Source: Pezicula radicicola (lineage: Eukaryota; Ascomycota; Leotiomycetes; Helotiales; Dermateaceae). From it: a DNA stretch of 64,000 nt. Shown one piece after another: positions 44,545 to 56,331 of the stretch; position 1 is the stretch's first letter, and every line of letters starts with the position of its first letter. The stretch lies in the NCBI GenBank assembly GCA_003008705.1, contig PDUO01000024.1, forward strand, positions 437,120-501,119, written 5' to 3'. The notes below the pieces were generated by a model. That model was not told the origin of the DNA. It saw only the letters and a program-made list of their open reading frames with translations, and searched no databases. The translations under genes were made by a program, and so were the position numbers.

Positions 44545-46590
44545 TCAAGAACCAGTTCGTCTGGATGTAGCCTCCCGCCGTCTGATTTCAGCGAGTTTGT
44601 TATCAAGTTGTGAAAGGCGTGATTGCAAACTGGGTCCTTCACCGAAGTCGAACGATTCGATCGATCGTCGGGTCTGGTGCATTGTGGCGAAAGCAGACCT
44701 TTTAACATGGTGGTTAGGGTTGACGACACCATCTTGGAAGAGCCGACGAGGGAAGGTGTTGGAAACGGACTCAGAGAATGGTGAACCGAGACGAGGAATA
44801 CCTTGGGAACCAGCAGACTCAAAAGTCGCTGACGGCAGTAAGGATGGTGCCGCTGTTGATTCAGATGAAGTTGGCTCAGGGATTGTCGAAATGGTGTTAC
44901 ATCGAGGTAAGGAATCTGCACCGACGAATGTGTGCTGGAACAGCACTGGAGCGCGATGCCGCAGAGCCTCGTCTCCAAGACTGAATCCTCTACTGCGAAC
45001 ACGACGTTGGTCTCGAAGGTGACCGCCAAAGAGCTGGTCGTTCAAAATGCTAGGTCTAATGACGTCTTCCTCGTCTAGAGCATTTGCAGCTCGTCGCTTC
45101 TGAGTGCTGTTCAGAGAACGTGTTTTATCGAACCGAGAGTTGTCAAATCGAAGAGGTGAGCGGAGAGAGGGTGTTGCAGCTACAGTATCAGACCGAGTTC
45201 GTGACGGACGTGGCCGCTCAGACATTGGTTTAGAGGAACTGGGACCGTAGGTTCGGGCGATGAATGGAGATCCTAGGCGGCGAGCACGGTTTTCATCCTG
45301 CCAAACAAGACCTGAGCTGGTCTCCATATCACATGATCCGTCGCCGGTAGCAAGCTTTGCCAGAGGTCCATCAGGTTGCATGCTCTCAGCAGTACTGGTT
45401 ACAAGTGAAAAGCTGATGTCGTGTGTGTTGAAAGCACCAGCACATTGATCGGGCTCCGGAGTTCGAAGGCGAGAACGAGTCATTCGTGACTTTGTGAATG
45501 GTGTTGGGGAACGAGTTTGGAAGTACCGATGTCTAGAGACGGAAGTAGAATCTTTGGTCTTGCAGAGTTCTCGTAGTTGGTTTCGGGTTGCAACACTGGA
45601 GTGTGGCCATTGTCCGTAGACCTTAGGCATCGTCTCCCCAGTTGGTGTAATACTACCACTCTTGTCTGTATCATGTGAGGGCCCTCTCACAGCTAGGTTG
45701 AGTCTGGCTGATCGTCGGATCGTTGTTGGAACTGTAAGCTTTGGGCCCTTCCAACTTCTCTTCGCCTCTCTTGCAACACGGTGGCAAACACCCTCGGGCG
45801 GGACGGCACTAGCTCCAATACGGAAGGGAGTAACTGTAGGGTCCTGCAAGTAAATAAGGTAGGTTTGCCATAGATGCTCGCTCATAGCCTTACTCCAGGG
45901 TGCGTCACTTCGCGTCTTGCTCCGAAGCTTGGCATTCAAGGGAGCGTTCTGCGGCTGAGCTGACTTGATATATGGCGGGATGATATCATGGTTCTTGCTT
46001 TTGGACACAGGGGGAAATTGGAAAGGGTCTGAAATATCTGATTCCGGACTCGTACAACTACCATCATCAGAAGGACGCGAAACGCCATCATAGAATGAAT
46101 CATCTGAGAAATCGGACAGGTTCGATGATGCAGACATTGGTCGCTCAAAGTATTCGGGTTCTGACGATACGCCCCTAGACCAGTCTGGTCGTTGAATCTC
46201 TTCCTCAGTTGAAAGCATAGGGACTGGTGTCTTGGGTGGTGAGACCAGCCGATAATTGAAGGTCGATGGAGCAAGTAAGCCCGTAGTAGTTATAGAAATG
46301 GCCTCTCGATCTGGCATATCTGAGTCCTCTGCTAATGACTGCGGCACCTCAATTGTGGGTATTGGGACGTCTGCGGCAGTGACCGATGCCAAAAAGGTTT
46401 CTGTGGGGGCTTCGAAGTTTGGCATGCCATTGCGGCGTCGGATCTTGAGACGAGGTGCTGGACGCGGCGGGGAGGGTGGTTGAGGCTCATCGGCAGCAAG
46501 AGGTTCAGGAGTTCTGGGTTGGTCTTCTTCGTGACGGAAACGAAAGCCCCTTGGTAGGCTAGAGGAGCCATTGGAGTGTTGATAAAACAT
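44545..46590 (-). CDS. Conserved-looking, largely disordered fungal protein (681 aa)
   Basis: Single exon from ATG 46590 (MFYQHSNGSS; the frame upstream lacks an ATG). Low-complexity Ser/Pro/Arg-rich sequence dominates. One compact segment stands out near residues 220-270: PWSKAMSEHLWQTYLIYLQD, PTVTPFRIGASAVPPEGVCH and RVAREAKRSWKG. It looks like a conserved, perhaps DNA- or protein-binding, module. Basic RS-type motifs (RSARLNL, TRSRLRTPEP) and a C-terminal helix (LQSRLSQLDNKLAEIRRRE) suggest a nuclear regulatory protein. I recall similar proteins only as hypothetical. No enzymatic motif is seen. Confidence 0.75.
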   Translation of the reverse strand: MFYQHSNGSSSLPRGFRFRHEEDQPRTPEPLAADEPQPPSPPRPAPRLKIRRRNGMPNFEAPTETFLASVTAADVPIPTIEVPQSLAEDSDMPDREAISITTTGLLAPSTFNYRLVSPPKTPVPMLSTEEEIQRPDWSRGVSSEPEYFERPMSASSNLSDFSDDSFYDGVSRPSDDGSCTSPESDISDPFQFPPVSKSKNHDIIPPYIKSAQPQNAPLNAKLRSKTRSDAPWSKAMSEHLWQTYLIYLQDPTVTPFRIGASAVPPEGVCHRVAREAKRSWKGPKLTVPTTIRRSARLNLAVRGPSHDTDKSGSITPTGETMPKVYGQWPHSSVATRNQLRELCKTKDSTSVSRHRYFQTRSPTPFTKSRMTRSRLRTPEPDQCAGAFNTHDISFSLVTSTAESMQPDGPLAKLATGDGSCDMETSSGLVWQDENRARRLGSPFIARTYGPSSSKPMSERPRPSRTRSDTVAATPSLRSPLRFDNSRFDKTRSLNSTQKRRAANALDEEDVIRPSILNDQLFGGHLRDQRRVRSRGFSLGDEALRHRAPVLFQHTFVGADSLPRCNTISTIPEPTSSESTAAPSLLPSATFESAGSQGIPRLGSPFSESVSNTFPRRLFQDGVVNPNHHVKRSAFATMHQTRRSIESFDFGEGPSLQSRLSQLDNKLAEIRRREATSRRTGS

Positions 46591-48640
46591 CTTGGTGTGT
46601 TGTGTTGACGCGACAAATGTGATTTCGTATATTCGTATTGGGGTGAAGCAAGGGCTTGGATCAATCAATCTGATAGACTTCTTGACCGTATTGTACAGAG
46701 ACCCGATCGTCGGCGCAAGGAAATTTATTATAGCAATATGGTACAATAGCAAGAAACGAACTGAATTATTGAAAAAGGTACGTCGCGTTGCAGGAAGTTT
46801 TGAAGGTTGAAGGTTTGGGCGCGAAGCGGACGTCGATGAGAATGGCGATGAGAAAGGCGATGAGAAAGACGATGGGGAACCCCACGTGTAAGCTTGTTAA
46901 AGAACTATTGACAGCAGTGGTGAAGCTTTGCTTTGGAATGTAAACTCAACGCTATGGCACAGCTAGTTCTGGCTGTGCGCTTCCATCTGATGTCGAGCTT
47001 TATCGCGTTATCGAGGATAGCTGAGTCGCGAATTGATGCGATACCGCGGAGGGCTGCGATGGCGATTCCTGAATGTAGTATGTTGATGTTGTGTCGTCCT
47101 CGAGTCCCTTAGTCGACCTGATAGTCTTTGTCCAATATCTGGAAGTCGTCCGCAATCAGCACACGATTGTTGTAGTCCAAAACCTCGATTGCCACCTTTT
47201 TTCGACCGTTGCCTTGTCCGTCGCAATTCGCGTCGTAGCTGCGAATAGCGTCCTCTTCACTTGGTCGATAGCGTATCGAATTGTTACTGGTGAGCAACAG
47301 AGGAATGGAAGAGGGACAAAGGAATGGAACGAAGTGGTCGTCTGTCGAGAGTAAAGAACGTGGGGTGGTAAGGTGGTTTGTACACCGCGAGGAGGAGGAG
47401 AGGCGAACGAACGAACGACTGTCGGTGGTCGAGAGGTGCAGAGAGAGAGCGCCAGGCGGAGGGTGGGCGCGAACGAACGAGAGTTCAAGACACCTGCCAC
47501 AACCCTGGAACGGCCAGCAAATGAGAAGCGATGGGGCTGCAAAGAGGGGACGATTTGTGCACTGGACTGTGGGTTTGAATGCAAGGTGATTGCTGCTGCA
47601 GCTGCGGCTTCAATTTACGCTTTGGGGGGGAGAGGAGACGAGAACTCTGGGCTTGTGGGAAAGGAAGCTGGTCCGCAAGAAGCCACGCGCGTTTTGAACT
47701 TGTGCTGCAGATCGTCTGAGCGGGCCTGCAAGCACAGGACAGCGCCAAACTGGATTCCGACCCAAACCCTTGCGCAATAATGCCGCCAACACCGCGGGTA
47801 GAGTTGACGTTGTGACAGGTAGGGCTTCCGACTGGATTGTGCGCAAGGAAGCGAATTGAAGAGAGGATCGTGAGTTGTTGGGAGATCCTGGGTGGTGGAG
47901 AGAGAGTCGTGTTTGCAGAGTGGCAGTGGGACTTGCTGCAGACGAGAGGAGTGCAAGTCCACTAAAGATTAACACGAGGGCAAAGAGGAAGAAGGAGGGA
48001 ACAAATTACATAAATCAAAGAGCAATAATTGCAGGTTCTAGCGCGCGTAGTATCTAGTAGTGTTGAATTGAGTTGGGGGTATTTAAATGGATGACCTTGT
48101 TTCTGGAAATAGATCTTGGGTAAGAAGGTCCTGTGAGCTTCTTTGAGCTTTGAGCTTTGAAGCTCTCAGCAAAAACGCGAGGAAAACGCGAGAAAAACAC
48201 GAAAAGCAGGCTAATGAGATAAGCGACGCGTTGATGACATAAGGCATCTTCGTACTTAACCCAGCAGCACATCCTAATCCTAGTGAATCGGTGCCATCGG
48301 TGATGATCCTCAGCACTACGGCACGGTACGACCTACGGCACTACTTCCATGCTTCTCTTCTGCCAACCTCCTGCCTCTCTTACCCTCTTACCTCTTTCCC
48401 CCTCCCCCCTAGCTCTCTCTCTTCTTCTACAGTACCAAAACTCACCGCCATCCAAGCATGAATGATGAATCCCTCTCATCTTCCCCGGCAAATTGTCAAG
48501 GTCTCACCGCTCATAGAATTCTTGGCTCTTAGTTCTTTGAACCGTTTGTCTATGCATCTCAGTGATCTCGCTCAGCAAAGGTGGGAGCTATGATACTACT
48601 GTACTAGTACTTGGTACCAGTACCGGTAGTAGCAATGAGC
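46591..48640. other. 5' flank of the 681-aa gene, no supported gene
   Basis: A relatively GC-rich stretch with many overlapping open frames in several phases, typical of a GC-rich promoter/leader rather than coding DNA. A 62-codon minus frame at 47109-47297 (EDAIRSYDANCDGQGNGRKK) has coding-like composition but no partner exon I can identify. Confidence 0.35.
46835..46874 (+). repeat. 12-bp tandem repeat
   Basis: Three and a part copies of GATGAGAAAGGC-type units (46835, 46847, 46859, remnant at 46871) with single-base variation. Confidence 0.7.
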
Positions 48641-50689
48641 ATGTGTGCTCTGTCTGGTGCGTCAATATGTAGTGCCCGCCTCGCGCCGTTCATCAGCTAA
48701 AGCCAAACCACACGCGTCTACAAGGTTCATACGACGACGCGTTCCTCTCAACCAGCACTACCTACTGTGCACTACCTACTGGAGGTACGTTGGTACTTCC
48801 GTACTTTGCATAATAAGGATGCGACCGTCACGGCGTCGTCCGTTGGTTCCGTTCCAAAACCATGGAAAACTCTACGGTAACTTCTGACTACTGCTTACTG
48901 CTCGACCATCGCGTCAAAACTACTTGTACTTTCAGATGGTGAGCGCTTCACGCTCGCTCCCTTCCCCACGAATTGGCATTGTTCGCAACGTCTCTCCGCA
49001 TCCAATTGTTTCTTTTCTTTTCTTTTCCCTCAGATGCCCCAGTTGACGGGGATGCCTTGCATAGTGAGCGAGCTGCTCGCTACTCTCCCCGCTCCCAAAC
49101 CTCATGATAGACTAATGAAGTTGAAAGGGAAGAGGTCAAATCATCGGTCTGCGTCCCGATCCATGGTCACAACCTCAAACAGTCAGATGAAAGAATGTTT
49201 CGAGGTGCCTTGTTTTGCGAGATTGTCTCTGTCCGGTCACAAGACTGTATCATGTGATGTTTCTCTTCATGTGAATTTTGATTAGTTTTCCTCGATCTGA
49301 GTACAGTACAAAGGATCTAGCTCTCGGGTCTTGACAATTACTGAACAGCTTCTCGGACCCCCGAGCCTCGTGTCTGCACTCCTCTTCTCCTCGGGCATCG
49401 TTCGGCTCGGCTCTCTTTTCAACCTTCTACAGTATGTCCGTAAGTAGGTCTCATTTTGAGTTCAGCCAAAATGCTCCGGTCGACATTAAAATATTAGCAG
49501 ACGGCAAGGAGAGTTTCTTTTGATGACAGCCGCGAAGAACGCAAAGGACCCCCACTTCAAAAGCCGTTCAAACTTTAAGTTGTACGAAGTCCAAAGGTCT
49601 CACAGTAGATCCTGTAGTTGATGTCACATCATATCAACTTCTAGATGCAGCCTCATGAGCCTCATTTATCGACTCACTTGAAGTCCTGTACAGCTGACTT
49701 TTGATAGATATTTAGTTAACCTCGGCCTACCATTCAGTATGTTACTAGTCATAATGGTAGTCCTCATTAGTAATACTTCTGCGAGGGCAATAAGTGGCTT
49801 TAGCAAATCTATTGCGCCAACCTCACTAAGAACTACCAAGTATGGGCATCTGGATATTTATGTATGTCACACCTCGACAACGATAGGTTGGTGGACAGTG
49901 CTCGGAAGTGGCTGATATCAGCAACGAATAACAGTAAGTATTACATTCCCATATGATCTATCATGTATCGTAATTTCGATTTTAACTTCCAATGTAACAG
50001 CTCGAACTAGATCGAGACTGAAGGTTTTTGCTACAGAACCCATTACTTAGACAGTAAAGTTAAAGTACTCTGCGACGGTCCCGCGTGCTACCATTTAGGG
50101 CTGTGGGAATTTAGAAAGGCAGATGATTTCGATGCTGTACTGTAGAATAATCGAGGCTCTACGAGTCGTGACCTTCCCGTCTCCGACGATTTGCATAATC
50201 CGATGACGCGGAATTTTTAGTGCGAAGTATATGTACTCCCAGCTACTCGGTTTCATGTGAGGATTTGAGATGTGATAATGTTGAGATTGATAGGGTTTGC
50301 TAGTGGTTTTTTTTATTTGTCGGGTTTTGATTGTTTATTGTTATTGAAAGCGTGTGAGGAGGGTTTGAGAGTGTGGATGGATATACTTTGTATTTGAAAG
50401 TTGGGGAAGTGGCGGATATTTTCTGTATTGGGAATTTGTAATCACTGTATGCATTTGGGGCGAGCAGCGAGATACTTTAACGGTATATGTCTTTCTCCCT
50501 TAGAACTGTAGTTATATTAATGAAAACTAGATGAACTTTCACGCGGTTTCCTATATTTATGGTGCGATTGTATTACCGTACCCCTTGAGTTGTGAGGTGT
50601 CTTAGTAGTATAAGCGGTACGCCTTCCCATTACATAGGTAGATTGTTCTCTCATCTAGATATTCTATCTATATTTTATATACTCCTACA
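48641..50689. other. Gene desert
   Basis: Only short random frames. GT-rich and AT-rich sequence after 50250. I see no gene, RNA or clear transposon. Confidence 0.35.
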
Positions 50690-50765
50690 ATCTTAAGTAA
50701 CTTAATAAGTGAACTAATTGAACTACTCACTTACCTCGAATAACTCACTTGCCTTGAGCAATATT
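50690..50765 (+). repeat. Degenerate ~20-bp repeat cluster, copy h
   Basis: Units AAGTAACTTAATAAGTGAAC, GAACTACTCACTTACCTC, GAATAACTCACTTGCCTTGA. This copy lies closest to the GAGTAACTCACTTG consensus. Confidence 0.6.
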
Positions 50766-51454
50766 TTAACACTACAGGAATATTCCGTGAGCAAAAACAA
50801 TAACCACACCTAAAATATCCTCAATCTAAACAATTAGAACAATTCAACTCCCCATCAACTCCTTAATCTCCCCTCAAGAGGCTTAATCCAAGTCCTTCAA
50901 AGACAAGTCATATATCATTAAGTTACACCAGCTGCAAGAAGGTATCTCTACGCTCGGTACGAAGTACAATACCACAAAGCAATTTCCCCATCAACTACCA
51001 GGACTCTCTATTTATTAATCCATTCAATACTATTTTTTAAAAACAATAATAATACTCTTTTTTCATGTTGGTTGTTTTATGTACTTCGCTGCTTTCAAGT
51101 AGAGGTAGTTTAAGCCCGGTGAAGTATAGAGGTTATATTGAATTTTTTTTTGTATTTGGTGTCTTTAATTATTATTTAATATATATGAGATATTAATTTA
51201 AGTGAAATTGAGAAGATTGCTCTTGGGATAGTCATGTATAGTATTCTAGCTAGGACATTAGTGATATACCAAATCTAAGTTACTTCCTCGTAAGCAACCA
51301 ACCTTTATTCTCTTAGGTGGCTCGAAAAAGGGTAGGGTTCGTGTTAAAATAAAGTGGCAATTTCGAAAAGGTTTTAGAAGGATTTAATCTCTAGAGTGAA
51401 GAGGTTTAGTGAGTGAAAATCTCCTGGTTTCTTTGTCTGTTGTATAGTACTAGA
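50766..51454. other. AT-rich desert
   Basis: Very AT-rich with poly-T tracts. No gene is recognised. Confidence 0.35.
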
Positions 51455-51637
51455 GGTTAATTGTGATACCATGTCGGCAAGAACTTTATTATAATATGTT
51501 ATCAGTTGTGTTATTACGAACCAGACTACGTTTATTCTTTTACTTNGGTTAATTGTGATACCATGTCGGCAAGAACTTTATTATAATATGTTATCAGTTG
51601 TGTTATTACGAACCAGACTACGTTTATTCTTTTACTT
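51455..51637. repeat. 91-bp exact duplication around a single N (assembly join)
   Basis: 51455-51545 and 51547-51637 are identical, separated only by N at 51546. This is the pattern left when two overlapping contig ends are placed side by side without merging, so one copy is probably artificial. Confidence 0.9.
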
Positions 51638-52153
51638 GGATAATATACAGTTGAGAACATCAACTGCAAGTTTTACGTCTAATAATACTGTTCAGTATGT
51701 GCTAGTAGAGCTTAGGCAGAGTGAGAGGTTTTATAGGGTGATGTTAGAAGTCTGTTACTTAAAATGAATAAGAGACTTAATATCTCCTATATAAAATACG
51801 TAGCTACTCGAAATAGCTTTTTATAAAGCAATTAACACAATGACACTTTGAAGAGAAAGTGGTTACTCCGTACCAGGTATGTCGAAAAAGGGGTAAACTC
51901 GCTAATGGTGATTGGCTACAGCAACCGAGCAGGATGCTGTCAGCCTCGTTGCAAGGCTAACAAAATTATCCATTTTAGCGCTAAGAAAAATATACTCAGC
52001 GAAAACAAAAAAGCTTCCTCATTGTCAACCATCCACAATTATTCCAGCTGCAACCCTCGACGTATCGTCGCACTCAATCGACAGAACCATTCGCTACGGT
52101 GCCATTGATACTGACGTAGGGTTGACTCATTCTACTCACCACATTCATACAAG
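51638..52153. other. 5' flank of the Utp18 gene
   Basis: Nothing beyond short frames. The leader of the next gene should lie in the last ~150 bp. Confidence 0.3.
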
Positions 52154-53962
52154 ATGCCGCGACCACGATCGAAAAAGCTGCCTGCGAACAAGACAAAGGC
52201 TGAGACTGCACTAGTATTCGAGCAAGGGGAAAGCGATAGCGAAAATGAAAGTCTGGATATTGTAGAGAAGGATGAAGAGGAGGATGAGTTTGAGAGGCTT
52301 GTGTTGGGAGATGATGCGGGGTTTAAGGCCGACTTGGGCAGAGACATGGATATGGACGATGGTAACTCGGAGGGGTCAGACGAAGCGGCCGACGATGATG
52401 GAAAGGAAGAAGCCGGACTCGAAGGTGTCGATGATGCAGATGTACGCTTTGAACTCTGCCGTGACTTGAATGACCGGAGCTAACCATTTTTATAGCTGTT
52501 TTTCCTCGACGATGGCCCTGCGCCTGCCGATACGAACGCTCTGATACCACGACAGGAGTCGGAAGACGAAGGAGATGCACCAGCCTGGGAAGATAGCGAT
52601 GACGACCGGTTAGCGATATCTCTTGCGGGTAACCCGAGGCTGCGCAAGCTTAGAGTCAATGAGTCGGAGGATGTGGTTAGTGGAAGGGAATACACAAGGA
52701 GGTTGAGGCGTCAATTCGAGAGGCTCAATCCAGTACCAGAATGGGCAGCACAATCGTCAGAGAGGCCCGCCAAACGCCGCCGTAGGTCTTCAGCGGGGTC
52801 TAACTCATCGCTATCTTCTAACGACATGGATATCGACGACTCGGATCTCTCAACAGTTCCACTCGCACGACTCCTACAGGATGCAGGATCTTTGACAAGA
52901 ACCGCCTCAAGCACAAAGCGGACAAAGTTACGTCCTGAGGTTATTGATATCCAAAAGACAAGAGACATTCCTCTCATCCAACCGTCAGCTGTCACATCTT
53001 TATCCTTCCACCCAGAACATCCTGTCCTTTTGTCCTCAGGTGTAGCATCGACACTCTACCTCCACCGCATCGCGCCTTCAGAACTTCCTCCTAACCCACT
53101 TTTGACCTCAGTACACATCAGACATACTCCTATATATACGTCTCAATTCCTCTTACCTAAGGGCGACAAGATATTCTTCGCTGGTCGTCGACGCTACTTC
53201 CACAATTGGGACTTGCCCAGCGGCACCGTACAGAAAGTTACCAGAATATATGGTCACAAAGATGAGCAGAAAAGTATGGAACGATTCAAGCTCAGCCCTT
53301 GTGGCCGATATATGGCACTGGTTGGATCGTCAAAGAAAGGTGGTGGAATTATCAACGTCCTAGATGCAAATACAACACAGTGGGTTGCAGCAGCTCGAGT
53401 AGACGGAAAGAACGGAGTGGCAGACTTTGCCTGGTGGAGAGATGGTGAGGGCTTCACTGTCGTAGCAAAGAGCGGAGAAGTGGGTGAATGGAGTATGGAG
53501 TCGCGATCTTTTCTTGCTCGTTGGAACGACGATGGTATCAGTGCGACAGTTCTCACTCTCGGTGGTTCAAACGGACCTAAGTCCCTTGGAGGCGACCGTT
53601 GGGTGGTGATTGGTTCTCAAAGCGGCATAATCAACATCTACGACCGTCGAGCTTTTGTTACTGCAGAACAAGAAGTGCAAATCCCCGAGAGGCCCAAACC
53701 AACACGTGCCTTTGAACAACTCACCACCCCTACCAGTAACGCAGTTTTCAGCCCCGATGGACAACTTTTAGTCATTAGTAGTAAGGGGAAGAAGGATGCG
53801 TTGAGACTTGTGCATTTGCCTAGTTGTACGGTGTATAAGAATTGGCCCACGTCAAGTACGCCATTAGGGAAGGTTACGGCTGTGGCTTTTAGTAGTGGGA
53901 GTGATATGCTGGCGGTTGCTAATGAGGCGGGGAAAATTAGATTATGGGAGATTAGGACTTAA
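52154..53962 (+). CDS. UTP18: U3 snoRNP component Utp18 (WD40 protein of the small-subunit processome)
   Basis: Exon 1 is 52154-52441 and exon 2 is 52496-53962, with a 54-bp intron (GTACGC...TATAG); 584 residues. An acidic N-terminal part carries basic and D/E-rich tracts. The segment GREYTRRLRRQFERLNPVPEW is the typical Utp18 signature just before the propeller. WD-like repeats follow: ITSLSFHPEHPVLLSSG-type strands, RYFHNWDLPSG, FKLSPCGRYMALVGSSKKGG, DRWVVIGSQSGIINIYDRR, NAVFSPDGQLLVISS and VAFSSGSDMLAVANEAGKI, ending RLWEIRT. It acts in the nucleolus in 18S rRNA maturation. Its 3' end lies 108 bp from the convergent coiled-coil gene. Confidence 0.93.
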
Positions 53963-54070
53963 GGCTCGAAAGAGCCGTTGGGGGTTTGAAAGACATGACA
54001 AATGGGATGAAACTTCCTAGAATTAAATAAACCTGAACAGTTCAGCGTTCTACTTCACACGATTCCTACA

Positions 54071-55953
54071 TCAATCATCACGGTTGGTCCTCTCTTTCCT
54101 AACAAAAATCCAACTTCCAAACATAGACCTGAAAACCCATTGTACACCAAATGTTGTCCATCCACATAATACGCTCCAAAACGTAGTTGCCAACTGCTTC
54201 TCTATCTCGCTAATACGCATAAGGAGTTGGGCTCTCTCCACAATAAAGCCCAGTTCATTTTCTGCAGTAATATTCTTCAACTCCTCATTTGCACTACGCG
54301 AGTCCTCCAAGCTGAGCTGGGTGATCTCAAGCCCCTTGCTCAGTGTCGCCTCTCGCGCCTTGATCTTAGCATATTCTCCATCCAGCATATTCTTGCTTTT
54401 ATGAGCACAATTTAACTGTGAATTCAAGTTTCGTACTTGCTCGTAGAGCGTTGTTTCGTTGGATTTAATACGGATAAGATCTCGGATAAGATCTTGCTTA
54501 ATTACTTTGAAGTTCTGCCTTTGGAATTGTAGGCTGGAAATTTCTTGGAGCAAGCTGGCTTCACGATTTCTTGCAATTCGCATTGCCTGGTCCATTTCGC
54601 CTTTCAGCACTTCTGGTCCACATGTTAGTCTGGGTGTTCGAATTATTTTTTGTTGTGGGACTTACCATGAGATTTTCTGTGCTGGTTAGAGATCTGACGC
54701 TCCTTTTCTAGTGCTGCATGAATACTTCGAATAACGAAAAGCATGCCACGTCTTTCCATTTCAACAACCTTCTTATCTTTCTTCTCGGTTTCATGCTGTC
54801 TCTCTAGTTCAGAGCGAATCTTTTGGATATCGAGAAGGTGGCCTTCTTGTTCTTTCCCAGCAACAATCTTGTATTCCTCCAAGTCTCGACGTTCCTTTTC
54901 AAGTGCCGTTTGGAGACGCTGAATTGCCATGGATTGAGTTTTACTCTCTGTTTTAGCAGTCCTCATGTCTTTCTGCGCAGTTTGAAGACATCTTTCTACT
55001 TCCGAGCTAGTCGTTTCAATTTTGAGAAGATGACTTTCCCGTTCTTTCCTAACAGCAATCTTGTATTCCTCCATGTTCAGGCGTTTTCCCTCAAGTTCAG
55101 TTCGGAGATTGCGAATTACCATAGACTGTTTTTCACCCTCCGCTTCAGCCGCTGACTTGTACATTCCCCAAGTCTGACGTGCCTTTTCAAGATCTTGAAG
55201 ATCCACTGCAAGCTGGGTTATACGGCCATAACTCTTTATTCTCTGAAACCAACTGGTTAGCTTCGCAGCAGCCTCACGCTCTTTTTCAAGTTCAGAGCGA
55301 AGTTTCCCAATGTCGATCTCGGTTGCAGCGCTAAAATTACACACAATCCTTCTGGCGAGCTCAAACTCTTTGTCGAATTGAGCTTTCATCTCGTTCAGTT
55401 GAACTTTTAATTCCTCTGACTCTTGACGTGATTCAGTGACGGAAAGTTTATGCTGCTCTACCTCCTTGACTAGCTTCGCGTTCTCTTCCACATTGACTTC
55501 ATAGGTTTCTTTGTTGAGAGCATCTACTTCAATTGTTAGCTCATTTGACTCCTCTATTATTTCGCAAACCAACTCACACTCCTCTCTTGTTTCTTCGAGC
55601 TTTGTTTTCAGCACCCGAATATTCCGTTTCAACTTCTCAACCTTCTCATATCCCTCTCCCTCATATTTGACCAAAGCCTTCCACTTCTTGGTAAGTGCAA
55701 CTTTTTGGTTCTGGTGCGCTTCTGGGCAGAGACATAATCTTGCGAGTTTGTTTAATTTTGGGAGCGCTTCATTCGGTGGTTTCGTCCTCATTTTCGAGAT
55801 TATGGAACAGATTTCTTCATAGACTTCGTCTTCAATGTCGTAAATACAATGGAATATAGGTGGCCGCATAGCGATTCCAACACATTTCATATTGTCGGTA
55901 TCCCGAGTTGTGATGTTAAACAGCTGCCAAGGGTCCCATAATGAACGAGCCAT
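54071..55953 (-). CDS. Coiled-coil protein with conserved N-terminal module and C-terminal hydrophobic tail (paralogue A)
   Basis: Exon 1 is 55953-54666 and exon 2 is 54612-54071, with a 53-bp intron; 609 residues from MARSLWDPWQLFNITTRD. The N-terminal ~100 residues form a Cys-containing module ending TKPPNEALPKLNKLARLCLC. Then ~440 residues of heptad-rich coiled coil follow with internally repeated segments (EEYKI-like, LRTELE/IRSELE every ~35-40 residues). The end is hydrophobic and aromatic (TTFWSVLCGWTTFGVQWVFR, then SMFGSWIFV), likely a membrane anchor. The gene at 62420 is a full-length paralogue with the same intron position. Function unknown. The coiled coil plus tail suggests tethering at a membrane, which is inference. 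Confidence 0.8.
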
Positions 55954-56261
55954 GGCCAATAACCAATAAATATGATGGCTGTAAATGGGCGAGGATCAGC
56001 GATGAATGTGCGAAACCCCAAGTCTAATTACTTGGTTGACTGGCCTATAGGGTTGGCTATCAAAAGACAGCGACTGTGTACTTCGAAGTCAAGAGATCTC
56101 TGAAGCAGTGCAAGATGATTCGCTAAAAACTTCGTCTTTATGACTGGCGACAGAACCAAAAATAATTTCAACGAGGAAAGACGTAGTACAAAGACCAAGA
56201 TGGAATTCAAAGATAGCAGAAAGTACCTACTAATAGCTCCGTGCACTCATACCTCTAGAGA
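55954..56261. other. Proximal 5' flank of paralogue A
   Basis: Leader/promoter DNA between the start codon and the conserved upstream block. No TATA box is obvious. Confidence 0.35.
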
Positions 56262-56331
56262 ATTGCGCCTCTTTGTAACCGCCGGCCGCGGTCGCTACCA
56301 CACCTCTCGCTACCCCTTTCGGTCTCTTGCA
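56262..56331 (-). promoter_or_regulatory. Conserved ~70-bp GC-rich upstream block of paralogue A
   Basis: On the minus strand it reads TGCAAGAGACCGAAAGGGG, then two GGTAGCGA words, CCGCGG and GGCGGTTAC, ending CGCAAT. The same block in the same orientation lies at 62081-62151, upstream of paralogue B, with roughly 60 of 70 positions identical. It is 309 bp from the start codon. The flanking DNA is not alignable by eye, which points to a regulatory element or a retained core promoter. Confidence 0.65.

Noticed and set aside
44597..45022. 141-codon plus frame
   Set aside because: Antisense shadow of the 681-aa gene.
47109..47297. 62-codon frame, coding-like composition
   Set aside because: No ATG-proximal context or partner exon; the surrounding GC-rich DNA gives open frames in several phases.
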